Positions 31,292 through 45,800 of a DNA stretch of 64,000 bases are shown here, one piece after another; the stretch's first letter is position 1; every line of letters starts with the position of its first letter. The notes under the pieces are model-generated. The model saw nothing but the letters and a program-made list of their open reading frames with translations. It made no database searches and was not told where the DNA came from. Position numbers and translations under genes: made by a program. Location: NCBI GenBank assembly GCA_963921425.1, contig OY992836.1, positions 2,123,825-2,187,824 on the forward strand. Reading direction: 5' to 3'. This DNA comes from Dryas octopetala (taxonomy: Eukaryota > Streptophyta > Magnoliopsida > Rosales > Rosaceae).

Positions 31292-33449
31292 TGCTGTATG
31301 TTTTCCTAGAGCAAATTAAATAACATTTCCTGAGCTCTAAGTTAACTCGCAAGTGCACGAATCGCTAAGTAGCAAGCTTACAAATACGAGGTCGATCCCA
31401 CAGGGAATTGTACTAGTGTTATGATTACTAACTCAATTAAATTCAATTAATTCAACTCTAACTCACACACGCAAATGGGGGTTTTTGATTGGTTGTTAAG
31501 GCTAAATTAAACTAATGGATAAATAACAAAACTTTAAAATGACAGACTGAAAGATTTTGGATAAAACAATAATAAAGAACACTAGGGGTCAGAATCCACC
31601 ACTTGCATACCATTCACTTTACTATGGATATTAACAATCAATATATAAACATGTTGACAAAGTTCGTCTATTAAAAGGTTTGGTTAGTCACTTTTAGCAA
31701 TTACTCCCCTTACTGTGCATAAACTAAGAGCTTCTTGGGCCTTCCTTAGCCAGTTAACTTGCATGTTCCCTAGTTCTAAGCTAAGGCAGCTGTTACCCAT
31801 GCAAGAGTCATTACGATCTGTGAAAGTGACAAACACATAGCGCATAGGTCCAAATTAATGTACCCTATGTCCTCTATGATCTCTTTTCTCATGAATATTA
31901 TCTTAGGATACCCACTTGTTGCCTATTGAAACTATCATCCTTTCGAGCTTGTTTAGTTTCACAACATAAATCTAGATGCATGCAACCTAAGGTGATCAGT
32001 CAAAGATGCGAAACAAATAGAGTCAATTTAAACAGAGATCCAAGATTTGTCAACATATAAACAATTAAAATATTAATAATCCATAGTGAAAGTAAACAGC
32101 AATGCTAGGGCTTCATCCTAGCCCTAGCCCAATAATTAACTATGCATAATTAAATCCACAACTAAACAATGCATAATTAAAATAATGTAAATAAAAATAA
32201 AAGGAAGAGAAGTCAAGCCGGGCAGCAAGGTGGAGGTGCGGCTGCAGTGGTGATGTGCAATGGTGTTGCTCGGCCTTGGGCTCCATGGCGAAGTGGCTGA
32301 GGTGCTCGGCAAGGTGGCAGCAAGGTGGTGATGGCGTGGCTGCTTGAAGGAGCTGCTGCTAGGTGGTGCGACTGGGTGGTGGCAGCTGCGGCTTCCCTTG
32401 ATCCTCCTTCTTCAGTTCAGCACAAAATAAAAGAAAACACAATAGAAGGGGGCTGCTAGGGTTTGGCCACAAAAGAAAAAAAAGGAAAATAAAGAGAAGG
32501 GAGATGGGGGCTGCGGCTAGGGTGTCTCAAAAATAAAAGAGAGGAGAACAACTTTCGAACCCTATTTCTGAATTGAAGATATGTATTTATAGAGGTGAGT
32601 GGAAGAGAAATCCCTGGAAGGCAAGGACAAGAGAACATGCGGCAGCAGCTAGGGTTAGGATAGCATTGGGCTTGCGGCAAGGGCTTTGGCTTTGGGCTTA
32701 AGTGACACACACCAGCCCTCTAGGGTTTTGCACATGGCTGATAGGCTTGGGCTGGTGCATTGGGCTTCATCTTGGGCTGGTGCATGCATACATGCATGGC
32801 CCCTTCAGATTTCGGCATTGCATAGGCCTATGGCCCATTTGACTTGTTGACTTGTCATAGTTGACCCTTGACCATTAACTTTGACTTCCCATTTTGCCCC
32901 TCATTTCCATTCCTTCCATTTGTTCTCATGGATGTCCACCATCTTTTAGAAGCTTCTGAAACCTTGACTTTGTAGAGTTGACTTTGACCAACATTTCCTA
33001 GTGTGACTAGGATTCCTTGAAAATGAAGGATTCCTTATCCATTTCGACTTCTCGTAATGACCATATTGCCCCTGGGGTCTCCTAGTGTCATTAGGACTCC
33101 TTTCTCTAGTTGGGTTAGGTTTCCTAGTTCAACCAGGATTTCCTGTTCCAATCAGTATTTCTCATTTCTGGCTCCGCAATGATGGTTCTAGACTTGATGT
33201 TTCTTAGTGTGACTAGGAATCCTCATTTGACTAGGATTTCGGCCCCTTTCCTGGTTTGACCAGGATTTCTCTCGTTTTCCTAGTTTGACTAGGAAACGTC
33301 TAAAAATGGTCCTTTTGGCTCCTTTTCTCTTCTTTGCTCATTTTATCCTATAAAAACAAAAACAAACTAACAACACACAAAATATCGAGTTCTTGCACTC
33401 TGAGTTAGGGAGTTAGTATCATAAGATAGTGTAAAATGAGCACTCAACA
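31292..33449 (-). repeat. LTR F: 3' LTR of G
   Basis: It runs from TGCTGTATG (one change from TGTTGTATG) to CACTCAACA. It has the TATA region near 32584, GCTAGGGCT stem-loop (about 32104-32128), CATG repeat (about 32762) and palindrome array (about 32990-33300). The PPT abuts it at 33450. Confidence 0.9.
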
Positions 33450-34954
33450 TACCCCCAAACTTAGATTTTTCTAGTCCTCGAGCAAAAAGAACAACGAAAA
33501 GACTCAAGACAGACTCGAAACATCCCAACACATGATTTCATAAGTACAACCATAAATAGCATAGTCAAGCAAGATACATATAGAATTCATTCTTCAACCT
33601 CTAATAATGCTTCAATTAACATACTTTACTCCTCCATGAAAAATATGGACCATCCTTAGCACAAACTCAAGTGTTTAGACAAACAAGACTAAATCAGCAT
33701 ATCCAAAATATCATCAACTCCAATTCTCACTAAGGCATATTCTCAAAAATAAAACACTCAAAGATTGGGTTGACACGTGCACTCAAGTATATGTGCGAGA
33801 TAATATGATAAACAAATGCAAAAGGTTCACATATTAATCATGCAAGACAGGCACCATGAACAAAAACACTGATCTCAAGGAAAGGATTTAAAATACTTGA
33901 AACAGAATCAATAACCATAAGCTTCCCTTTTATCTAGACTCCACATAATGAACTACAATTCTCCCAAGATCAAGTAGGGGTTTTATAAGGGTTGTAATGG
34001 AGGCTTAAGTTAGGATAAGATATTGAAATAAAACGGATAACAAAGGGCTACAGACTATGGATTTGCACAAAACAACAGTAGAGGAGTGAAACTCCCCCAA
34101 ACTTAGGGTTTGGTATAGGGGTAAACAAAGAAAAGGTCATTAGGCTCAAAATGTTTGACTAGGGTTATAACATAGGGTAGGCCTTAGGCTATGGGTTAAA
34201 ACAAACAAGGCCTAATCTTATTTCCTAAGATTCATGTAGTTATATCCATGCTTTGTATAGAATAAAAGAGAAGTTCTAGCTCATTGATTCACAATTATAT
34301 TCCAAGTACTTTAATCAAAAGAAAGAATAATGAGATCACAACGACTTTATATGACAAGAAAAATATTAGAGTCATGTTAACACTCAAGAATTGAAGTACA
34401 GGGCTCAAACGCTCAGTTAGGTCTTTCAAGTCTACTCTATTAAGTATATGCATCTCTAGCCATGCAAGTCATCACTTAAGTTCATGAAAACAAGGCCCCA
34501 AGTCCATAGAGTCGTAAAGCATGTTATGCAACAATACTGGAGATAGAAGAATACCGACTATATATACAGGCTAGACATGCTTATAATAACCATACATAAT
34601 AAAATCAAGTAGTTAGGGACTCAAGACAAAAACAAACTCAAAGACTAAAAACTTTTTTTTTTTTTTTTTTAAACATGCATTGCATTTCCCCACGCCCAAA
34701 CTTAAAAGAAACATTGTCCTCAATGTTTAAATGAAAGACAAATGTAATGCACAACGTCATGAAAAAAGGAAGGGAAAAAAAATAAATAAAACAAAACTAC
34801 TAAAATGAGTAAAAAGAGGGTGAAAGCGTACATTGGCTGGTGTGAAAACGGATCGCCCATGCACAAGTACCACATCACCTTCTCGTCGTCATCCATCCCT
34901 TGGGTTACCCAAGAAGCGCTAAGTTTCACGTCTTCAGCCAGACCTAGTCTTGTA
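33450..34954 (-). other. Non-coding 3' region of G
   Basis: It starts with the PPT complement (33450-33463) and ends at the pol stop. The second CCCCCAAACTT lies near 34094 and a degenerate first copy near 34690. A T-tract is at 34651-34669. The long hairpin seen in Y, X and O is missing: only the outer arm GACTATGGATTTGC (about 34054) remains, beside an internal deletion. The small-ORF relative is at 34720-34896. Confidence 0.65.
34720..34896 (-). CDS. Possible 58-aa membrane-type small ORF (G copy)
   Basis: It has the same length as the Y copy at 10476, with MDDDEK start, FSHQP, a hydrophobic core (near LILVVLFYLFFF) and the same ending LSFKH. It has several substitutions but no stop or frameshift, although G's pol is riddled with them. 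That contrast is suggestive, but the ORF is short enough to survive by chance. Confidence 0.28.
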   Translation of the reverse strand: MDDDEKVMWYLCMGDPFSHQPMYAFTLFLLILVVLFYLFFFPSFFHDVVHYICLSFKH

Positions 34955-36887
34955 CTAGAAATCAATTTTTTCTTGGTTCAGCTCAAAGTCAAGTTCAAGG
35001 AAAGGCTTCACACGATGACCATTAACCTTAAATATGTTCCCATTCTTCGGATTTTTGAGTTCGATTGTACCATAGGGAAACACTCTAATCACCTCATAAG
35101 GTCCGGTCCATCTCGAACGCAACTTGCCTGCGAAGAGACGTAATCTTGTATCATATAATAACACCTTCCCTCCAACAAGGAATTCTCTTGGACGTAGCTT
35201 CTTATCATGGTACTTCTTGGTCCTTTCCTTGTACAACTTAGCATTCTCATATGCGAAATGTCGTATTTCCTCCAGCTCACTAAGTTGCAACTTCCTTTTC
35301 TCACCAACGGCATGAATATCAAAATGAACTTCTTAATCGCCCAATATGCCTTATGCTCAAGCTCAACTAGTAAATGACAAGCTTTCCCATAGATTAGTCG
35401 AAACAGAGCCATTCCAATGGGCGTCTTGTAAGCAGTGTGATAAGCCCATAATGCATCATTAAGCTTGGTAGACCAATCCTTCCTATTGGCAAGCACCGTT
35501 CTTTCCAAAATTAAATTGATCTCACGATTCGAAATTTCCACTTGCCCACTCGTTTGCGGATGATAGGGAGTAGCCACTTTATGCCTTATTCCATACTTCT
35601 TCATCACGGCCTCAAACAGCGTATTGCAAAAATGCGATCCCCCATCACTAATGATTGCACTCGGGGTACCAAATCGTGCAAATATATTGGTCTTAAGAAA
35701 ATTCAAGACCACTCATCATTAGTCCTACAAGCAACAGCTTCCACCCACTTAGACACATAATCAACTCCCACCAGAATGTACTCATATCTGAAAGAAGATG
35801 GAAATGGTCCCTTAAAATCTATACCCCAAACATCAAAGATATCAACTTCCAACATGAAGTTCAGCGGCATCTGATCGCGAGCAGAAATATTTCCCATCTT
35901 CTGACATCTATCACATGTGAGATAAAACTGATGACAATCATGAAAAATAGTGGGCCAAAAGAAACCTGCTTGAAGAATTTTGTAAGCGGTCTTAGTTCCT
36001 CCACCATGGCCTCCACATTCTTTAGAATGGCACATCTCAATGACATTCCTCTGCTCCATTTCCGGTACACACCATCATATTAATTGATCTGACCCATATT
36101 TGAACAAATAAGGATCATCCCATACATATTGTCTGACATCATGCAAAAACTTCTTCCTTTGGTAGTGTGTCAGATCATTGGACAACACTCCAGTTGCTAA
36201 ATAATTCACTTTGTCTGCATACCATGGAGTAGTCAAGATGGCAAAAAGCTGCTCGTCTGGGAATGACTCTCGTAACGGTAGTGTATCCTCTTCAGATTGT
36301 TCCTCATTGACGAGTCTACTCAAATGGTCTGCTACCACATTTTCACAACTTTTCTTGTCCTTGATCTCAATATCAAATTCCTGTAGCAACAGAGTCCATC
36401 TAATCAACCTCGGCTTAGCATCTTTCTTATTCAGCAAATACTTGAGAGCGGCATGATCCGTGTAGATGGTGATCTTAGACCCAATCAAATAACTTCTAAA
36501 TTTTGCCAAGGCAAAGATCACAGCAAGCAACTCCTTCTCTGTAGTAGAATAGTTCAACTGCGCATCATTCAGAGTTCTACTTGCATAATAAATCACATGT
36601 GGCAGCTTATCAACTCTCTGACCCAAAACAGCTCCAACAGCATAGTCACTTGCATCACACATAAGTTCAAACGGCAAGTTCCAATCAGGTGGCATAATGA
36701 TCAGAGCAGAGGTGAGTAGCTTCTTCAACTTGTTAAAGGCAACCAAACAATCCTCATCGAACTCAAAATTCACCTTTTTTGAAATAACGTGCACAAAGGC
36801 CTAGAAATCTTAGAAAAATCCTTGATGAACCTCCTATAAAACCCAGCATGGCCTAGAAAACTCCTTACTTCTTTAACACTTGACGGA
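34955..36887 (-). pseudogene. pol: gag-pol of G, RNase H and integrase part
   Basis: This is the 3' half of G's polyprotein, left of solo LTR Q. It contains RNase H (MCDAS and TDHAAL, about 36450-36660), the integrase HHCC finger (about 35870-36040), catalytic-core blocks (DVWGIDF, SDGG, QTSGQVE) and the GPY/F end, stopping at 34955. It is broken into at least four frames (breaks near 35310, 35710, 36065 and 36790). It cannot encode an enzyme. Confidence 0.88.
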
Positions 36888-39422
36888 TGTTGATGTGTTT
36901 TCTTAGAATAAAATAAGCAATTATCTCATTCTAAGTTTACTCGCAAGTGCACGAATCGCATCAGTAGCAAAGCGTACAAGCACGAGGTCGATCCCACAGG
37001 GAATGGTTAATACACAACAAATCAATTCAATTAATCAATAGAATAACTAAATGGGGGGTTTTGGAAAGATGGAAACACACGCACACATCACCACACGCAC
37101 ACACACTTTATTCTATCTTGCAATGTTAAGTTTTCAGTTTCAAATCAGATAAGCATGCAATAACCATCCAAGGCTAATGACAGTTAATTTGAACACAACA
37201 TATTAAAGTTTGACAGCTAAAAAGGTTTGGCTAGTTACTTTCTCGCCATTGTTCTCCTAATGCATAAACTAAGAGCTTCTTGGGCCTTCCTTAGCTAGTT
37301 AACCTACATGTTCCCTAGTTCAAGCTAGGGCAGCTGTTACCCATGCAGGAGTCATTAAGTTTTATGAGAACGTCAAACATGCACAACATATAAGCTTTGA
37401 CTATTTCCTTATAGAGGTCGCCCAACCCCACTACCAAGAATAATCCCTTATTCCCTTGTTACTTGTGGTTTAGTGTCTTTGACTATTTCACAGCTAAACC
37501 TAACGGATAAACTAGATGCAATTACCCTAAGGTGGCCAGTCAAAGGATGCAAACAACTAGTGACGGGGGTTTTAATAGATAGTGGAAATTTAATACGTGC
37601 AAACATCAAACTAACAGACCAAGAGACGGATAAACGATTTGTTAAAGCATACGAATCCATTAATCGACCTACAACTAACATGCAAGATAGAATAACTAAC
37701 CTACATAATTAAATAAAACAAATAAAAGAAACAAAATAGCAACAAATAAATAAAGTCCCAATTCATGATTGTTAACGGAAATCAGAAACACAAATTAAAC
37801 AAACTTAGAAGCATAAACTAAATGAAATCAGAAACGCAAGACACACAAGATTAAACGCATGCACTAATTAAAAAAATCAGAAACATAAAGCAACTAGAAC
37901 AACTACACAATTAAATGAGATCACATAAATTAAATTGCATAAACATAAATAGCTAAATAATTTCAGAACCAAAGCTATAAAGGAATTAAAGAGACAACTA
38001 AATAAAACAGCAAACTAATTAAATAAAATCAGTAACATGATCCAACAATAAGAATAGATACTAGAAGGAAAAGGAAAACAAAAATCAGAGGTGCAACAAA
38101 TGGGGGCTGCGGCAAGGAGGGAGGAAGAAGGAAGCACCTAGCACAAGCAATTGGCTCACGGCAAGGTGAGCTTGGGCTTGCAGCAGCAGGTGGTCCTTCC
38201 CTCTCACTTGTCACGCCACCCTCTTCCTAAACCTCTCTCTGAATTCGGCTCACCTTACAAGAATAAAAGTCTGAAACTAAAACCCTAAAACAGCAAAATA
38301 AAACTAAGAGGGAGAGAGAGAGTGATTTCGGCTGGAGGAGGAGAGAAAATAATGTCCTCTAAAAGTCTGAATGAGGGGATTTAAATAGGAGAAGCCTTCC
38401 TTGAGAGGCAAGGAAGAGCAAGTTGCGGCTGGCTAGGGTTTGCTCTCCTAGTGCCTTGCGGCTTCAGCTAGGGCTAGCTGATCAGGCCTTGGCGTGATGG
38501 GCTGCTCCCTTTTGGGCTTGAGTGGCTCACGCCTAGCCTAGCTAGGGTCCCTCCTTGGTGTTTGGGCTGGTAGTCTTGGGCTTTGGGCTTGCATGTTGGG
38601 CTTCCATGTTGGGCTTCAGTAGCTTGCACAAGATGGGCTAGGGTTTCACTCCATGGGCTTCCACCTTGGGCTTGTCACCTTGGGCTTGTGCATGGCCCCT
38701 TGTCTTGCTAGGGTTTGCATGGCATGCATGCGCATGCATGGGCTGCCATCTTCCTCCTTGCGTGTGGCTTTTGGGCTGCTAGGGTTTGGGCCCATGCATG
38801 TGCATGCATGGCCCACTTGGTTCGGCATCCATAGGGCCCATGGGCCCTCCACTTTTGACTTCCCATTTTGCCCCTCATTTCCATTTGAATTCAAATTCAT
38901 TTCTTCCCTCCATTCATTTCCATGGATTTCCACCACCTTCTGGAAGCTTCTGGACCCTTGAAAAACATTTCCTGGTGCAACTAGGATTTCTTGAAAATGA
39001 GAGATCCTTATCCATTTCGACTTCTCGTAATGACCATATTGCCCCTGGGGTCTCCTAGTGTCACTAGGACTCCTTTCCCTAGTTGGGTTAGGTTTCCTAG
39101 TTCGACCAGGATTTCCTGTTCGGATCAGGATTTCACATTTCTGGCTCCGCAATGATGGTTCTGGACTTGATGTTTCCTAGTGTGACTAGGAATCCTCATT
39201 TGACTAGGATTTCTGCACTTTTCCTGGTTTGACCAGGATTTCACTCGTTTTCCTGGTTTGACCAGGAAATGTCCCAAAATGGCTCCATTTGCTTCTTTTT
39301 TTCATTTCTGCTTCATTTGACCTGAAAACACAAAAACAAGACAAGAAACACAAAATAGCGAGTTCTAACACTCTAGGTTAAGGAATTAGTATCATAAAGT
39401 GATGCAAAATGCACACTCATCA
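36888..39422 (-). mobile_element. Solo LTR Q (family 2 variant)
   Basis: TGTTGATGTG...CACTCATCA (2535 bp) is flanked by ACGGA at 36883-36887 and 39423-39427. It is inserted in the RT-RNase H part of G's pol and has no interior. The terminus TGTTGATGTG differs from TGTTGAATG of E, so this is a subfamily shared with R. Confidence 0.92.
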
Positions 39423-39427
39423 ACGGA

Positions 39428-42400
39428 GGCGGCAATCTTTGTATCACATCAATCCTGGCCTTATCAACTTGTATGCCTTCCTTTGAAATCACATGACCCA
39501 ATACTATCCCTTGTTGAACCATGAAGTGACATTTCTCCCAATTAAGCACTAGATTGGCAGATTGGCTTCTTGACATCTTTTTAGAACTAAAGATAAGTTA
39601 TCCAGACATACATCAAAAGACTAACCAAAAACAGAAAAATCATCCATAAATACCACAATGATTCGTTCCACCATATCAGAGAAAATCGACATCATGCATC
39701 TCTAAAATGTTACAGGCGCATTGCATAATCCGAATGGCATCCTCCTATACGCAAATGTACCAAATGGACATGTGAACGTGGTCTTCTCTTGATCCTCGGG
39801 CGCAATAGCAATCTGATTGTACCCACTATAACCATCCAAAAAGCAATAGTGACTATGGCCAGCCAACCTTTCCAACATCTGGTCAATGAATGGCAAAGGA
39901 AAATGATCCTTCCTTGTTGCGGTGTTAAGCTTCCGATAGTCAATACAAACACGCCAACCGGTTTGCGTCCTTTGGGGAACCAACTCATTATGCTCATTCT
40001 TCACCACAGTAATACGACTTTTCTTCAGCACCACTTGAACAGGACTAACCCACTTTGAATCACTAATAGGATAAATAATACCAACATCCAACAATTTGAT
40101 TACCTTATTACGCACAACTTCCTTCAGAGTTGGATTCAGTCTTCTTTGGGCATCACGAGTAGGCCTAGATTCCTCCTGAAGTAAAATTCTATGCATACAT
40201 ACTGTGGGTGAGGTCCCCTTGATATCGGCTATGGTCCATCCCAATGCTAACCGATTTTCCTTCAGAACTCTCAAGAGTCTTTCTTCCTCGCTTGCACTCA
40301 AATTAGCTGCAATGATCACAGGCAAGGTCTCATTTTCTCCCAAAAATGCATATTTCAAGTGCTCTGGTAACGGTTTCAGCTCCAACTTCGGTGCTTGCTC
40401 AATAGAAGGAAGCGTTTTATGATTAGTGGATACTAACATTTCAAACTGGTTGAACCACTTATTTCTGAGAGGTCGGGTGCCTTCCAAACGTGTAGGAGTT
40501 GTTTCCACGTTTTCATCTAATTCACTGGACTCTGGTGTTCCCAAAGCAACCTCCAATGTATCTTCTGCAAGATTAGTTTCACACACTTCCTCAACCAACA
40601 GGTCCAGGCTATCAATCCTCAAGAAATCATCTTCTTCCTTTGGATACTTCATCGCACCGAAAACATCAAACTCAACTGTTTCACCAAGTACAGACATCGT
40701 CAACTTCCCATTACTCACATCAATCTTGGTGTTCGCTGTGGCCATGAACGGTCTTCCTAATATGATCGGTAGCTCATTTCCTCTAATTGAGGTATCCTCC
40801 ATTTCGAGAATGATAAAATCAGCGGGCATGATCAAATCTGCAACCCGAACCAGCACATCTTCAACCGCACCTTTTGGAACCTTTACTGAACGATCTGCCA
40901 ATTGAAGAGTAACACTAGTAGGTTTAAGATCTCCTATGCCCAACTGTGCAAAAACTGAATACGGCATCAAATTTATACTTGCTCCCAAATCCAGCAATGC
41001 CTTCTCAAACTTATGATCCCCAACCAAACATGGAATCGTAAAACTGCCAGGGTCTTTCAACTTTGGTGGCAGCTTCCTCTGCAAAACCGCACTGACTTCT
41101 TCACTCAAACACACCTGCTCATGCTATTTGAATTTCCTCTTGTGTGTGCACAATTCCTTCAAAACCTTGGCATACTGAGGAATCTGCTGAATAGCATCAA
41201 GCAAAGGAATGTTGATTTCCATTTTCTTAAACATCTCCAAAATTTCCTTAGCTTGCTCATCCTTACTCTGCTTCCTTTGACGTTGAGGGAAAGGCAACGG
41301 AGCTCTTGGGATAGAGGAAGTAATCTCGGCCTTCTTGCTAGCACGCGTAGCAATGTGCTTTTCTTGCTTCTTTCTTTCCTCCTCTTCCTCATCCTTAACC
41401 TTAATTTTATCCCTCTTGTACTTTTCCACTTGTTCAGGCTCTAATATCTCAACTTCATCCTAATTGCCTGGATTGTCATCTTGAGTGGTGCCCACTTTGT
41501 TGTCAATCACTTTCCCACTTCTCAAAGTAGTGATTGCTTCAGCCTTATCCTGCATTGGTGCACCCTTCACCACTTTGTCTAAGGTCAAAGTCACTTGTTC
41601 CAATTGGGCTTCCAAATTCGAGATAGCTTACGCTGTGACACCTAACTGCTCCTCAGTCTTATTCATAAACGTCTTAGTATCATTAGACATTGAAGTTGTA
41701 CTTTGAGCTAATGCAGCAATCATGTCCTCCAAATAAGTACTCCGCTGCTCAACAGGGGACTGTACACTCGGTCTATCTTGAACTTTTTCAACCTCAAAAC
41801 ATGACTCTCCATGTGATGGCTTAGCTTCTTGATTCGCCATTAGAACTTGCATCATCTACTTAAGCTCAGACATCTCAGCTTCCATAGCTGATTTCTTTTC
41901 CACTCTTTTACGTCTATTCCACTGCTGTGAACTTAGTGCCAATGTGTCAAAGAGTGTCCATGCTTCCTCAAAAGTCTTCCTTTTCAGTGCTCCTCCACAT
42001 GTCATGTCCACCATATTACGATCTTGATCCAACAAACCCTCAAAAAAGTACTCAATCTGCATCCATGGGGCAAAATTATGGTGTGGACACGAAGTCAGAA
42101 GCTCTTGGTACCTTTCCCAACTCTCATGAAACACTTCGTCCTCTGATTGTGTAAACCCTAAGATCTGCTTCCTCATGATGGTAGTCTTGCTAACTGGATA
42201 GAACCTCAGAAGAAACTTAGATGCCAGTTGTTCCCATGTTTTAATAGAAGCGACCTGCAAGGAAAACAACCAATGTTTAGCTTTATCTTTAAGAGAGAAT
42301 GGAAATAACCTTAACTTCCTTTGATCATCAGCTTGCCAATCTCACATATTGCATCAAATTCCTTAATATGCACATAGGGATCCTCTCCTTCTAGACCATG

Positions 42401-42739
42401 AAATGATGGAAGAAGTTTGATTGTCCCACTTGAAAGTTCAAAATCAGCTTCCACTTGAGAGTAAACAATGCACGTAGGTTGAGCTAGAAGCGTTGGAGAC
42501 GAATAATCACTCAAAGGTATTCTCATTTGAGATGCATTCGGCTGCAAGGTCTCCTCGACTTCCTCTTATGATTTCTCCTCTTCGTCTGCTTCTTCAGTTT
42601 CACTCCCTTTCGGTGACACAAGAGTCGACCTCATTCTTAATGGTGTCCAATTGAGTTTCGGCCTCCCCTTGTACGCACTCAACACCTTTTGGCCTTCTAC
42701 ACGTGAAAGAGGAGTGATCTTCGAATTTGATTCTTCCAT
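39428..42739 (-). pseudogene. gag-pol: gag-pol of G, Gag, protease and RT part
   Basis: It starts at the ATG at 42739 with the same [11 protein letters not shown] opening as Y. The gag domain is split over several frames (42311-42547, 41856-42269), then a coiled-coil region (41124-41855), protease with D-L-G-A-S and LGRPF (about 40720-41000) and RT up to FGLCNAP. A stop near 39700 interrupts just after this block. The F-M-D-D sequence is still legible at about 39641-39652. Solo LTR Q separates this part from 34955-36887. Confidence 0.88.
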
Positions 42740-42854
42740 TGTACCTTAGAAACAAGAGAAATCAGTGAGAATCAAAAATAAAAACAGAAAATAAAACCTA
42801 ACTAAAAAGACTTAACTAAAGTTAATTAAACTTGCAATCAACACAAATAACAAT

Positions 42855-42872
42855 TCCCCGGCAACGGCGCCA
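42855..42872 (-). other. Primer-binding site, tRNA-Asp type (element G)
   Basis: It is the exact reverse complement of the 18-mer at 5026, 6 bases from LTR H. Confidence 0.92.
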
Positions 42873-42878
42873 AAAACT

Positions 42879-45800
42879 TGTTATATGTTTTCCTAGAGCA
42901 AATTAAATAACATTTCATGAGCTCTAAGTTAACTCGCAAGTGCACGAATCGCTAAGTAGCAAGCTTACAAATACGAGGTCGATCCCACAGGAAATTGTAC
43001 TAGTGTTATGATTACTAACTCAATTAAATTCAATTTATTCAACTCTAACTCACACATGCAAATGGGGGGTTTTGATTGGTTGTTAAGGCTAAATTAAACT
43101 AACGGATAAATAACAAAACTTTAAAATGACAGACTGAAAGATTTTGAATAAAACAATAATAAAGAACACTAGGGGTCAGAATCCACCACTAGCATACCAT
43201 TCACTTTACTATGGAAATTAACAATCAATATATAAACATGTTGACAAAGTTCGTCTACTAAAAGGTTTGGCTAGTCACTTTTAGCAATTACTCCCCTTAC
43301 TGTGCATAAACTAAGAGCTTCTTGGGCCTTCCTTAGCCAGTTAACTTGCATGTTCCCTAGTTCTAAGCTAAGGCAGCTGTTACCCATGCAATAGTCATTA
43401 CGATCTGTGAGAGTGACAAACACATAGCGCATAGCTCCAAATTAATGTACCCTATGTCCTCTATGATCTCTTTTCTCATGAATATTATCTTAGGATACCC
43501 ACTTGTTGCCTATTGAAACTATCATCCTTTCGAGCTTGTTTAGTTTCACAACATAAATCTAGATGCATGCAACCTAAGGTGATCAGTCAAAGATGCGAAA
43601 CAAATAGAGTCAATTTAAACAGAGATCCAAGATTTTTCAACATATAAACAATTAAAATATTAATAATCCATAGTGAAAGTAAACAGCAATGCTAGGGCTT
43701 CATCCTAGCCCTAGCCCAATAATTAACTATGCATAATTAAATCCACAACTAAACAATGCATAATTAAAATAATGGAAATAAAAATAAAAGGAAGAGAAGT
43801 CAAGCCGGGCAGCAAGGTGGAGGTGCGGCTGCAATGGTGATGTGCAATTATTGAATGTTTTCTTAGAACAAAATAAACATCTATTTCATTCCAAGTATAC
43901 TCGCAAGTGCACGAATCGCATTAGTAGCAAAGCGTACAAGCACGAGGTCGATCCCACAGGGAATGGTTAATACACAACAAATCAATTCAATTAATCAATA
44001 GAAGAACTAAATGAGGGGTTTTGGAAAGATGGAACACACGCACACATCACCACACGCACACACCCTTTATTCTATCTTGCAATGTTAAGTTTTCAGTTTC
44101 AAATCAGATAAACATGCAATAACCATCCAAGGCTAATGACAGTTAATTTGAACACAACATATTAAAGTTTGACTGCTAAAAAGGTTTGGCTAGTTACTTT
44201 CTCGCAATTGTTCTCCTAATGCATAAACTAAGAGCTTCTTGGGCCTTCCTTAGCCAGTTAACCTACATGTTCCCTAGTTCAAGCTAAGGCAGCTGTTGCC
44301 TATGCAGGAGTCATTAAGTTTTATGAGAACGTCAAACATGCACAACATATAAGCTTTGACTATTTCTGTATAGAGGTCGCCCAACCCCACTACCAAGAAT
44401 AATCCCTTATTCCCTTGTTACTTGTGGTTTAGTGTCTTTGACTATTTCACAGCTAAACCTAACAAATAAACTAGATGCAATTACCCTAAGGTGGCCAGTC
44501 AAAGGATGCAAACAACTAGTGACGGGTTCTAATAGATAGTGGACATTTAATACGTGCAAACATCAAACTAACAGACCAAGAGACGGATAAACGATTTGTT
44601 AAAGCATGCAAATCCAATAATCAACCTACAACTAACATGCAAGATAGAATAAATAAACTTACATAATTAAAATAGAAAAAAAAATCAGAATAATATAAAT
44701 AAATTCCCAATCCATGTTGGAAAGCAAACTAATTAAACAAAACAATTAAAAACTAGATTCAAACAAAAGAAATAAGAATTCCAAAACAAAAATAAAAGAA
44801 CATCCCTAGAGAGTGGCAGCAGCGGCGGCACAAGGTGGCAGCGGCGACACAAGGTGGCAGCAGAGGCACAATGTGGCAGCAGCTCGACTTCTTCCTCCTC
44901 CTTCGGTTCAGCAGAAAAATAAAGAAAGAGAGATGATAGTGGCTGCGACAAGGGAAGAGAAATAATGGGGGCTGCTAGGGTTCCTAGGGTGCGTGAGAAA
45001 AGAAAGAGAAAGAAAGGAGGCTAGGGTATTGGCGGCTACAAAAGAGAGAGAGAGAACAGCTAGGGTTTCTGAAATTTCAGAGAGGAGATCCCTCTCCTTG
45101 AGTTATAAAGATGTATTTATAGAGGAGAGTGGGGCTGAGATTTCTCTTTCTCTTCAATGTGGGATAAGTGCATTCCTTGGGCTGATTTGGGCTATTTTTG
45201 GGCGTAACTCCGTTTTCAGCTCGCGGAACTGCTGCGCTACCTCCACTAAAATGACCATATCTTGAGCTAGAAAACTTGGAATCGAAATCCGTAAAATTCC
45301 CTCCGAAGCTAACATCCGTATCTTTCCAACCATATATGGCATGCTACCTGATTCGTTCTGGAGAATTACAGAATTTCTGTCGAAATTGGTGCTCTATTTT
45401 TCAGGGTTTTGACTTCTTTTTCAGCTAGGATTTCTTGGGCTTTCTCTTTGTAGGCGTGATGGGCTAGGGTTTCCTTTAAAAGAACATGGGCTGGCTGCAA
45501 CAAGCAAGTGGCGTGATGGGCTTTATGAATGCATGGCTTGCGCATGGCTGTATGACTTGGGCTGAATGGGCTGCAAGCATGCAAATAATGTGTTGGGCTG
45601 CCACCTCACCATTCTTGTGGATTTCGACTTCACCTAGGCCCAAAGCCCAATTGACTTCATGACATGATATGGTTGACCCTTGACCATTGACTTTGACTTC
45701 CAATTTTACCCCTCTCTCTCTCTTGGATTCGAATTCATTTCTTCCCTCCATTTGATTCCATGGATGTCCACCACCTTCTAGAAGCTTCTGGATCCTTGAC